From JARRJY01 sp037388705 (lineage in GTDB: Bacteria; Pseudomonadota; Gammaproteobacteria; UBA6429; Thiohalophilaceae): a stretch of 14,983 nucleotides of DNA. The position numbers and the translations under genes are program-made. This document shows, in pieces, positions 6,582 through 13,709 of this stretch (the first letter of the stretch is position 1; every line of letters starts with the position of its first letter). The notes below the pieces were generated by a model. That model was not told the origin of the DNA, ran no database searches, and was given only the letters and a program-made list of their open reading frames with translations. Location of the stretch: contig JARRJY010000037.1 in assembly GCA_037388705.1 (NCBI GenBank), forward strand, positions 1-14,983, read 5' to 3'.

Positions 6582-8140
6582 GCCCAAAAAAACATAAAAA
6601 GAGTCAGCATTTTGTCGGCGAGTTAAAACTACGTCGTATCGCGATTGATACCTATCATGAAAACGTTGCCTACCTGCACCGAAATTGTGAAATTTATCGT
6701 GCAGAAGGTTTCCAGGCATTAACCAAAATAGAAATCCATGCCAATGGCCGTCACATCATTGCCGTACTCAACGTGGTTGATGATGACTCTATCGTGTCCA
6801 CTGATGAACTAGGCTTGGCTGAACAAGCCTTTCAACAGCTTGATCTCAATGAAAGCGACCTCGTGAGTATTGCTCATGCAAGTCCGCCAGCGTCGATGGA
6901 CGCAGTACGTAAAAAAGTAGCCGGTAACCGCCTCACACTGGAAGACTTTCGCCATATCACTCAGGATATCACCGAAAACCGATACTCCAAGCTGGAAATG
7001 TCCGCTTTCCTGGTTGCGTCGGCACAAGGGGGACTGGATCGTGAAGAGGTATTACATCTTACCCAGGCAATGATAGAGAGCGGAGAACGACTCGACTGGG
7101 GTGAAGATATGGTAGTTGATAAACACTGTATTGGCGGTATTCCCGGTAACCGAACCACCATGATCATCGTACCGATCGTAACAGCTCATGGCCTGCTGAT
7201 GCCAAAAACATCAAGTCGTGCGATTACTTCTCCTGCCGGTACCGCTGATACCATGTCTGTTCTGGCCAACGTTAACCTGTCACCACAAAATATGCGAAAA
7301 ATTGTACAGCAAAATTGTGGTTGTCTTGCATGGGGTGGAAAAGCACACCTGGCACCAGCTGATGATATATTAATTTCCGTTGAACGACCTTTAGGTATTG
7401 ATTCAGAAGGTCAGATGGTTGCCTCCATCCTGTCAAAGAAAGTTGCGGCGGGTGCTACACACCTGTTAATTGATATTCCTGTTGGCCCCACGGCAAAAGT
7501 CCGCCACATGAGACAGGCTTTGAGTTTGCGTAAACTGTTTGAATATACCGGTGATCGACTGGGCATACACCTGGAAACTATTATTACTGATGGTAGCCAA
7601 CCAATAGGCAGAGGAATTGGTCCGGCACTTGAAGCCCGTGATGTTATGCAGGTACTTGAGAATCATCCGGATGCCCCGGCAGATCTCCGCCATAAAGCCC
7701 TGCACCTTGCTGGTCGTATCCTTGAATTTGATCCTGCTGTTCGTGGCGGGCAAGGTTACCCGCTGGCATGTGAACTACTGGAAAGTGGCAAAGCATTAGA
7801 CAAGATGCTGTCAATTATCGAGTCACAGGGGACGGCGGCACCCACACCAGATGCAACACTTGTTAAGCCAGTAACCACCCAGCAAAATGGCATTGTTACC
7901 CAGATAGATAATTACCAGCTGGCAAAAATTGCCCGTCTGGCAGGCGCTCCCATGGATAAACAATCCGGTGTTGCCCTGACCAGGAAACTCGGTGACCAGG
8001 TCAGGGAGGGTGATACCCTGTATAACATTCACGCGGCTTTCAGTTCTGATTTTGAATTTGCCTGCCAGATGGCAATGGAAAATAATGGTTACCGTATTGG
8101 TCGTGCTGATGAAATCACAAAAACCTACCTGGAAGTTTGA
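6578..8140 (+). CDS. AMP phosphorylase / type-2 thymidine phosphorylase family protein
   Basis: This family splits a nucleotide or nucleoside with phosphate. Archaeal members convert AMP to adenine and ribose 1,5-bisphosphate, while bacterial members are usually labelled thymidine phosphorylase without proof. The 520 residues include an extra N-terminal domain (about 10-100) typical of the AMP-phosphorylase branch and absent from classic DeoA of about 440 residues. A helical/glycosyl-transferase core follows with DKHCIGGIPGNRTT (181-194) and KTSSRAITSPAGTADT (210-225), where ordinary thymidine phosphorylases have DKHSTGGVGDK-like text. The C-terminal pyrimidine-phosphorylase domain lies at about 436-505. 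The start ATG at 6578 keeps the family N-terminus. No strong ribosome site is visible. It is the first gene of a four-gene operon, and its TGA overlaps the next ATG by one base. Substrate is inferred from family only. Confidence 0.92.
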   Translation: MSPKKHKKSQHFVGELKLRRIAIDTYHENVAYLHRNCEIYRAEGFQALTKIEIHANGRHIIAVLNVVDDDSIVSTDELGLAEQAFQQLDLNESDLVSIAHASPPASMDAVRKKVAGNRLTLEDFRHITQDITENRYSKLEMSAFLVASAQGGLDREEVLHLTQAMIESGERLDWGEDMVVDKHCIGGIPGNRTTMIIVPIVTAHGLLMPKTSSRAITSPAGTADTMSVLANVNLSPQNMRKIVQQNCGCLAWGGKAHLAPADDILISVERPLGIDSEGQMVASILSKKVAAGATHLLIDIPVGPTAKVRHMRQALSLRKLFEYTGDRLGIHLETIITDGSQPIGRGIGPALEARDVMQVLENHPDAPADLRHKALHLAGRILEFDPAVRGGQGYPLACELLESGKALDKMLSIIESQGTAAPTPDATLVKPVTTQQNGIVTQIDNYQLAKIARLAGAPMDKQSGVALTRKLGDQVREGDTLYNIHAAFSSDFEFACQMAMENNGYRIGRADEITKTYLEV

Positions 8141-9027
8141 TGAGCGTCATATTATGTTTTCCTGAATATCAAACCCAGGCTCAGCATCTTGCTGAAGCAT
8201 TATCATTACCCTGTCACCTTATCGATATCCATCACTTTCCGGATTCTGAAAGCCGGGTGACTTTACCTGATCTGGCTTTCAGACATGCCATTATTTATTG
8301 CGGGCTGGAACATCCAAACAATAAACTCATCGAACTCCTGCTAACAGTAAAGACGTTACGAAAAAGCAGCTGTAACAGAGTCTCACTGGTTGCACCTTAT
8401 CTATGTTACATGCGCCAGGATATGGCCTTTCACAAAGGTGAAGCAGTCAGCCAGGATATAATAGGGAAATACCTGGCAGAATTATTTGAAAACATCATAA
8501 CTGTTGATGCACATTTACACCGAACATCTTCGTTACAGAAAGTATTTCCTGAAACAAACAGTGTTCATATCAGCGCTGCACGATTATTTTCACACCTGTT
8601 ACGGGAAAAAGTTACCGACGCACTGTTAATGGGGCCTGATGAGGAGTCTGAACAATGGGTTAAGCTCATCGCAGATAATTGTAAACTTGATTACGCAGTT
8701 GCAAGAAAAGTCAGACACGGTGATAAACAGGTCAGTATTTTGATTCCTGATACTGATATCAACTTTAATAACAGGCATATTGTGCTGATTGATGATGTAA
8801 TCAGCAGCGGTTCAACTTTAATCAATATTACCAAACAACTTCATACAAAAAATATCAGCCAGGTTGATGCTCTTGTAACTCACGCGTTATTTGATACAAG
8901 CACCTATAATAATTTACGCCAGGCAGGTATTAATGAGATCTGGAGTAGTGACAGCATCCCTCACTCTACAAATAAAGTAAGTGTTGTCCCTATCCTGGCT
9001 GAACAGGTTAAAAACTGGGTATCCTGA
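8140..9027 (+). CDS. Divergent ribose-phosphate pyrophosphokinase (PRPP-synthetase-like)
   Basis: This is a member of the Prs fold; classic enzymes make PRPP from ribose 5-phosphate and ATP. The 295 residues are slightly shorter than the usual about 315. Visible Prs landmarks are FPDSE (33-37), PYLCYMRQD (86-94), DAHLHR (123-128), a catalytic-loop-like ARKVRHGD (188-195, K190 and R192) and the PRPP loop VLIDDVISSGST (215-226). Differences stand out: GPDEES (165-170) replaces the usual sPDaGg phosphate-binding stretch, and DAHLHR replaces the DlHa-qiqgff region. The start is the ATG at 8140, sharing one base with the upstream TGA and preceded by GGAAG. The stop overlaps the next ATG by one base. 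It is probably not the housekeeping prs. It may act on a product of the upstream phosphorylase, but that is inference. Confidence 0.88.
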   Translation: MSVILCFPEYQTQAQHLAEALSLPCHLIDIHHFPDSESRVTLPDLAFRHAIIYCGLEHPNNKLIELLLTVKTLRKSSCNRVSLVAPYLCYMRQDMAFHKGEAVSQDIIGKYLAELFENIITVDAHLHRTSSLQKVFPETNSVHISAARLFSHLLREKVTDALLMGPDEESEQWVKLIADNCKLDYAVARKVRHGDKQVSILIPDTDINFNNRHIVLIDDVISSGSTLINITKQLHTKNISQVDALVTHALFDTSTYNNLRQAGINEIWSSDSIPHSTNKVSVVPILAEQVKNWVS

Positions 9028-9692
9028 TGCGCCCACCAATAACACCTGCCAAGCTTTTTATATTTATCTTCATCCTGGTGATATTGTTACTCATCCTGCA
9101 GATCGGTCTGTTTACTATTGTTCTGGATAAACTTGGACTGGCACCACATAGTGCCATGACACTGTTAATCATCACGCTCATTGGAAGTGGTATAAATCTA
9201 CCGATAACAGAAATTAAAATTCCAGATGATGTCGAATTCCACCCCAACCCTTTTTTACAATGGCTACCACACAGGCAGTTACCTAAGACAGGCAAAACCA
9301 TCATCGCCATTAATGTTGGTGGAGCACTGATACCGCTGTTCTTTTCGCTTTACCTGATTAGTATTTCATCACTAACTATCCTGCAGATCATACTGGCAAT
9401 ATGCATCGTGTCTTTTATCTGTTATAGCGTCAGTCGTCCAATACATGGCCTGGGAATTGGTATGCCGATTTTTATCGCACCGTTTACTGCTGCAATAACT
9501 GCGACCCTCATTTCTCCACAGAGCAGCGCACCACTTGCTTATATTTGCGGCACTATGGGTGTACTGATAGGTGCAGATATTTTGCGTATCAAAGATATCC
9601 CGCAGCTAGGTGCACCCATCGCCTCTATTGGCGGAGCAGGCACTTTTGATGGTATCTTTCTTACCGGCATAGTTGCAGTTTTATTGGCATGA
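9027..9692 (+). CDS. DUF1614 family integral membrane protein
   Basis: The protein has 221 residues and about seven predicted membrane segments: near 9-32, 42-60, 91-111, 115-135, 140-162, 167-185 and 198-221. Conserved DUF1614-type stretches are INVGGALIPL (95-104), RPIHGLGIGMPIF (137-149), AYICGTMGVLIGADIL (171-186) and the C-terminal SIGGAGTFDGIFLTGIVAVL (200-219). The function of the family is unknown. The glycine-rich helices and the conserved Asp residues in GADIL and TFDGIF suggest a channel, transporter or membrane enzyme, but nothing here decides. The ATG shares one base with the preceding TGA, and its own TGA overlaps the next ATG by four bases. It is thus translationally coupled to the PRPP-synthetase-like gene and the dehydrogenase, which hints at a shared pathway. 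Confidence 0.9.
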   Translation: MRPPITPAKLFIFIFILVILLLILQIGLFTIVLDKLGLAPHSAMTLLIITLIGSGINLPITEIKIPDDVEFHPNPFLQWLPHRQLPKTGKTIIAINVGGALIPLFFSLYLISISSLTILQIILAICIVSFICYSVSRPIHGLGIGMPIFIAPFTAAITATLISPQSSAPLAYICGTMGVLIGADILRIKDIPQLGAPIASIGGAGTFDGIFLTGIVAVLLA

Positions 9693-10519
9693 AAGAACAG
9701 AAAAGTATTTTAATAACCGGTTGTTCTACCGGGATAGGCTACTGTGTGGCACACGGTCTGAAAAAACGCGGTTACAGGGTATTTGCATCTGCACGCAACG
9801 TTGATGATGTAGAACGATTACGTGAAGAAGGACTGGAAAGTATTCACCTGGATCTTACTGATCCCCTCTCAATGAAAAATGCCATTACCCGGATTTTGCA
9901 GGAAACCGGTGGTCACCTTTACGGTTTGTTTAACAACGGTGCCTATGGACAACCCGGTGCACTGGAAGATATTTCCACGGAAAATTTGCGGCGGCAATTT
10001 GAAACCAATGTTTTTGGCTGGCATGAACTGACCAACCTGGTGTTACCTGTTATGCGTAAACAGGGCTATGGTCGCATCATACAAAACAGTTCCGTGCTTG
10101 GCCTGGTGTCACTGAAATTTCGTGGTGCATATAATGCCAGCAAGTACGCAATTGAAGGGTTGAGTGACACCCTGAGACAGGAATTGATCGGGACAAATAT
10201 TTTTGTTTCCCTGGTTGAACCTGGTCCTGTTGAAAGTCACTTCCGCGCCAACTCATTTCGAATATATAAAAAGACCATCAATAAAGAAAACAGCCCGTTC
10301 AAAAAACATTATGAAGCCATGGAAGAACGGCTTACCAAAAAAGGGCCGGCAGTGCCCTTTACCCTCCCCCCTGAAGCAGTATTAAGAAAGGTTGTTCACG
10401 CCCTGGAAAACAAACATCCAAGGGCACGATATTATGTCACCTTCCCTACCTACCTGTTTGGTTATCTAAAAAGAGTTTTGCCTGCAAGTACTCTGGATAA
10501 ACTGCTTAATAAAATATAG
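9689..10519 (+). CDS. Short-chain dehydrogenase/reductase, YbbO-like
   Basis: This is a cytoplasmic NAD(P)-dependent oxidoreductase of 276 residues. The cofactor motif TGCSTGIG is at 10-17, with basic residues after beta-2 (SARN, 34-37) favouring NADP. NNGAYG is at 82-87 and N108 lies in ETNVFG. The catalytic residues are S135 (NSSVLG), Y148 and K152 in YNASK. EPGPV (177-181) is the usual substrate/cofactor loop. The sequence resembles E. coli YbbO along its length, including the C-terminal block after residue 225 (LPPEAVLRKVVHALENKHPR and the KRVLPA tail). YbbO-type enzymes reduce aldehydes or related carbonyls; the substrate here is unknown. It is the last gene of the four-gene operon, entered by an ATGA overlap. 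It ends nine bases before the convergent yadH stop, with no clear terminator between. Confidence 0.92.
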   Translation: MKEQKSILITGCSTGIGYCVAHGLKKRGYRVFASARNVDDVERLREEGLESIHLDLTDPLSMKNAITRILQETGGHLYGLFNNGAYGQPGALEDISTENLRRQFETNVFGWHELTNLVLPVMRKQGYGRIIQNSSVLGLVSLKFRGAYNASKYAIEGLSDTLRQELIGTNIFVSLVEPGPVESHFRANSFRIYKKTINKENSPFKKHYEAMEERLTKKGPAVPFTLPPEAVLRKVVHALENKHPRARYYVTFPTYLFGYLKRVLPASTLDKLLNKI

Positions 10520-10528
10520 ATAAAGTTA

Positions 10529-11302
10529 TCACGTCCTGATACCAACACCTTTACGTAACAGGTAAAGACAGAAAAGATACAGTGATGTTGTAAACAGGAT
10601 AATTATGCTGAATGCAGTTGTCATAGTGATATCAGATATACCCAGTAACCCGAACCGAAAGGCATTAATCATATACAGGATTGGGTTTACCAATGAAACA
10701 TCCTGCCAGAAAGAGGGCAGCATTTTGACGGAGTAAAAAATCCCCCCCAGGTAAGTTAATGGTGTGAGGACAAATGTCGGAATGATTGAGATATCATCGA
10801 AGCTATTGGCATAAATGGCATTAATGAACCCGCCAAGTGCAAATAATATGGCCGTTAGTAACACTACGCTAAAGGCAACCAGGGCGTTATGCACCTGAAA
10901 ATCAGTAAATAACATGGAAATCATGGTTACCACAGCCCCAACAATCAGGCCACGTGCCACACCACCGGCAACAAAGCCGATAACAATCAAATAGTTTGGC
11001 ATGGGTGATACCAGCATTTCCTCAACATGGCGCTGGAACTTGGCACCATAAAACGATGACACCACGTTAGCATAGGAATTGTTTATCACTGACATGAGTA
11101 TGATGCCGGGCACAATGTATTCCATGTAACTGTACCCATCAATGGCACTGATTTGTGAACCAATTAATTCACCAAAAATAATGAAATACAGGGCGGTAGT
11201 GATGGCTGCAGGTACAACAGTCTGAACCCAGATACGTATAAAACGCAGAATCTCTTTGACCAGTATGGTGCGAAAAGCAGCGTATTGTTGTGATACGTTC
11301 AT
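10529..11302 (-). CDS. yadH: ABC-2 type transporter permease, YadH-like
   Basis: This is the membrane subunit of an ABC exporter paired with the adjacent ATPase. The 257 residues match E. coli YadH almost end to end from memory: KEILRFIRIWVQT (16-28), ALYFIIFGELIGSQI, YIVPGIILMSVINNSYANV, FYGAKFQRHVEEMLVSPMPN, and NSFDDISIIPTFVLTPLTYL with the NPILYMINAFRFG stretch. About six membrane helices are seen with a cytoplasmic N-terminus. The start ATG lies two bases after the yadG stop, with AGAAGG nine bases upstream, so the pair is one transcript. The substrate of YadGH-type exporters is not established. The gene is convergent with the dehydrogenase gene. Confidence 0.95.
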   Translation of the reverse strand: MNVSQQYAAFRTILVKEILRFIRIWVQTVVPAAITTALYFIIFGELIGSQISAIDGYSYMEYIVPGIILMSVINNSYANVVSSFYGAKFQRHVEEMLVSPMPNYLIVIGFVAGGVARGLIVGAVVTMISMLFTDFQVHNALVAFSVVLLTAILFALGGFINAIYANSFDDISIIPTFVLTPLTYLGGIFYSVKMLPSFWQDVSLVNPILYMINAFRFGLLGISDITMTTAFSIIILFTTSLYLFCLYLLRKGVGIRT

Positions 11303-11304
11303 TT

Positions 11305-12231
11305 TTACTTGCCTTCTACCATGCTGACAAACAACTCTTCCAGGCGATTGCTCTTGTTTCTCATACTTAATACTTTGATGTCATGTTTACTTAATTCGCT
11401 GTATAAATCATTAATACTGTATTCCTTGGAGATATTGGCCACCAGGGTTGTTTCATCCTGCTTTTCAACAAAACAACCTTCTGACATGGTGAAATTATCC
11501 AGACTATTCCCAATCGGTTGATCCAGATCGAGAATAAAAGATTCGATTTGTAATCTTCTTAACAGATCATTCATTGCCGTATTTTCAATGGTGATGCCTT
11601 TATCAATAATGGCAATGTTTTTACACAGGCTTTCTGCCTCTTCGAGGTAATGAGTTGTCAGGATAATGGTCGTGCCCTGTTGATTGATTTCCCTGAGAAA
11701 TGTCCACATAGAACGACGAATTTCAATATCAACACCAGCGGTTGGTTCATCGAGAATAAGAAGCCTGGGTTCATGTACCAGGGCCCTGGCAATCATTAAA
11801 CGTCGTTTCATACCGCCGGAAAGTTCACGGGCCATTTGCCGGCGTTTTTCCCAGAGGCCAAGTTTCTTTAAATAAAGTTGCGCCCTTTGAGTTGCAGTAT
11901 TTTTATCAATACCGTAATAACCACCCTGGTTGATAACAATTTCTTCAACCGGTTCAAACTGGTTAAAGTTAAACTCCTGCGGAACCAGACCAATACAACT
12001 TTTCGCTGCTTCAAGTTCAGTATCAATATCATGTCCGAATACACTGACCTTGCCACTACTTTTGTTTACCAGAGAACAGACGATACCAATAGTGGTCGAT
12101 TTACCTGCTCCGTTTGGTCCAAGCAGCGCGAAAAAGTCACCCTCCTTGACATCAAGATCGACCCCCCGTAATGCAACTACACCATTACGGTAAGTCTTGT
12201 GCAGGTTTTGTATTGTTAATGCTGATGGCAT
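11305..12231 (-). CDS. yadG: ABC transporter ATP-binding protein, YadG-like
   Basis: This is the ATPase that drives the YadH permease. The 308 residues carry Walker A GPNGAGKST (38-46), Q-loop Q85 (VPQEFNFN), signature LSGGM (137-141), Walker B LLILDEPTAG (157-166) and switch H194. A C-terminal domain follows, ending SMRNKSNRLEELFVSMVEGK as in E. coli YadG. I take the ATG at 12231, with GGGA seven bases upstream. It gives the family length and start (MPSALTIQNLHKTY). A TTG ten codons upstream would fall inside the promoter at 12262-12270 or its start point. The stop is two bases from the yadH start. Confidence 0.95.
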   Translation of the reverse strand: MPSALTIQNLHKTYRNGVVALRGVDLDVKEGDFFALLGPNGAGKSTTIGIVCSLVNKSSGKVSVFGHDIDTELEAAKSCIGLVPQEFNFNQFEPVEEIVINQGGYYGIDKNTATQRAQLYLKKLGLWEKRRQMARELSGGMKRRLMIARALVHEPRLLILDEPTAGVDIEIRRSMWTFLREINQQGTTIILTTHYLEEAESLCKNIAIIDKGITIENTAMNDLLRRLQIESFILDLDQPIGNSLDNFTMSEGCFVEKQDETTLVANISKEYSINDLYSELSKHDIKVLSMRNKSNRLEELFVSMVEGK

Positions 12232-12261
12232 AGGCCTGTCCCAGACTGAACATCTTTGCAA

Positions 12262-12270
12262 ATTCTAACA
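12262..12270 (-). promoter_or_regulatory. Extended -10 promoter of yadGH
   Basis: The minus strand reads TGTTAGAAT at 12270-12262, an extended -10 (TGn plus TAGAAT, five of six matches). No good -35 is visible. The start point would be near 12255, leaving a leader of about 24 bases before the yadG ATG. This supports separate transcription of yadGH from the HD-GYP gene. Confidence 0.45.
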
Positions 12271-12319
12271 AACTTTTAACGAGGAGAATAACAGCCAGGC
12301 TGATTGGCTTTAGTTACAT

Positions 12320-13573
12320 CTAGATGATTGCTTCGTTGGCTATGACACCAGCAATATTGATGTCAACGTCATGACTTTCAAGAATACTGTTTATTTCGAT
12401 TGGTTTTGGACCGCGTGCCCACTTGGGATGCGCCAGGTTAAGTAACTTGGGTCGTTTATACTGCTCACCTTTACTGTTTACCAGCAACAGGATAATAGGA
12501 CGTAAACGGCTTTTTTCACTGGCAGATACCACGATACCTATCTGCCCGGTATTAAGCTTGATCATACTGCCAATAGGATAAATGCCCAGGCACTTGATAA
12601 ACTGCTCAACCAGTTCTTTCTCGAAGTTTTCATTCACCCAGTCATACATGTTCTTCAGGGCTTCATAAGGAGCAATACCATCGTGATAACAACGATCACT
12701 GGTGATGGCATCATACACATCTACAATAGAAACAATCTGTACCAGCTGATCGATTTGCTCACCAACTAATCCATCCGGGTAACCGCCACCGTTAACACGT
12801 TCATGGTGATGTAACACGATGTCCAGCACTGACTGGGGTAAACCACCCTGTGTATTCAGTAAATCAAAACCCAGCTGCGAATGTTTTTTCATTATTTCGA
12901 ACTCTTCGCGGGTTAAACGGCCAGGTTTGTTGAGTATTTCCAGGGGCGTTCGCATTTTTCCCAGGTCATGTAATAGTGCCCCTAATCCCAGTACCGCCAG
13001 TTCAGTTTTACCCAGGCCAAGAGTACGCCCAAAACTGACCGCCAGGATACATACATTCATACAGTGAATGGAGGTGTACTCATCACGGCTTTTCATATGT
13101 GTCAGCCACATCATGGCATTGGGGCTACGGTTAACACTGGAGGCGATATCCGTTACCAGTTCCTTGGCTGCTTCTGTATCAACACTTTTACCCATGCGCA
13201 CGTCTTCAAGAGCGCTATCAATGTAACTTCGGGTACGTTTATGCACCTTGCGCGCGACTTTTAACTCTTGCTGAAAGGCAACTTGTTCGGTTTCAGCATC
13301 CTGGGCTTCTTTTTCAATGGTATTCAGCCTAGGATGGGTGGGTGTAGCCTGGGCTTTTTGCGACAAGTTTTGTAAGTGGGGAATAACATCGCCATAAGTA
13401 CGTTCAGTATCAACATAAACGAAACTTGAAAAACGTTTGAGTGATGTAATGTCGTCTTCTGACTTTATCAGGACACCTTCCAATAGATAGTCTGTCTCGC
13501 TCCAGGGTCGATCCAGTTCGCTGACAAACATACCTTCCTTAAGGTCATCGACATTGATTTTGTACTTCGGCAT
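12320..13573 (-). CDS. HD-GYP domain protein with N-terminal DUF3391 (probable c-di-GMP phosphodiesterase)
   Basis: It is predicted to hydrolyse the second messenger cyclic di-GMP in the cytoplasm. Its 417 residues hold a DUF3391 domain (about 5-130, beginning KINVDDLKEGMFV), an HD-GYP domain (about 150-330), and a C-terminal extension (335-417). The HD-GYP residues are H170, HDLGK (202-206), H231, the HH pair at 256-257, GYP (264-266), and D285 in IVDVYDA, so the usual metal ligands are present. The canonical DGxGYP reads NGGGYP here (N261). Tyr occupies position 166, where trinuclear-metal members have Glu, so a dinuclear site is more likely. There are no membrane helices or receiver domain. 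The start ATG at 13573 has only a weak AGAAG-type ribosome site. Confidence 0.94.
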   Translation of the reverse strand: MPKYKINVDDLKEGMFVSELDRPWSETDYLLEGVLIKSEDDITSLKRFSSFVYVDTERTYGDVIPHLQNLSQKAQATPTHPRLNTIEKEAQDAETEQVAFQQELKVARKVHKRTRSYIDSALEDVRMGKSVDTEAAKELVTDIASSVNRSPNAMMWLTHMKSRDEYTSIHCMNVCILAVSFGRTLGLGKTELAVLGLGALLHDLGKMRTPLEILNKPGRLTREEFEIMKKHSQLGFDLLNTQGGLPQSVLDIVLHHHERVNGGGYPDGLVGEQIDQLVQIVSIVDVYDAITSDRCYHDGIAPYEALKNMYDWVNENFEKELVEQFIKCLGIYPIGSMIKLNTGQIGIVVSASEKSRLRPIILLLVNSKGEQYKRPKLLNLAHPKWARGPKPIEINSILESHDVDINIAGVIANEAII

Positions 13574-13614
13574 TTTTCTAGTACTTCTACTTTAAACCAG
13601 CCAGTTACGACATA

Positions 13615-13652
13615 TGTATATTTTGACTATATACATTGAAAATACTATTTTC
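13615..13652. promoter_or_regulatory. Two adjacent inverted repeats upstream of the HD-GYP gene
   Basis: TGTATAT (13615-13621) and ATATACA (13629-13635) form a 7-base inverted repeat with a 7-base spacer. Two bases further, 13638-13652 is a palindrome with arms GAAAATA and TATTTTC around one base. Both lie 42-79 bases upstream of the HD-GYP ATG in an AT-rich 136-base space. They could be regulator sites over the promoter; TATAGT within the first repeat is a possible -10 on the minus strand. Confidence 0.4.
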
Positions 13653-13709
13653 CATAGCCCTAAACATCATTGATCACTAATATTTTAAATAAATACCTGC
13701 TTCAAATTG

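Noticed and set aside
10520..10528. Bidirectional terminator between the convergent dehydrogenase and yadH genes
   Set aside because: The gap is nine bases and no stem-loop with a T-run was found around it.
12232..12261. Longer yadG starting at a TTG (10 extra residues)
   Set aside because: The TTG abuts the extended -10 promoter and has no ribosome site; the ATG at 12231 gives the normal family N-terminus and length.
12285..12312. AGCCA...TGGCT hairpin after the HD-GYP gene
   Set aside because: The stem is only five base pairs and no clear T-run follows on the minus strand.
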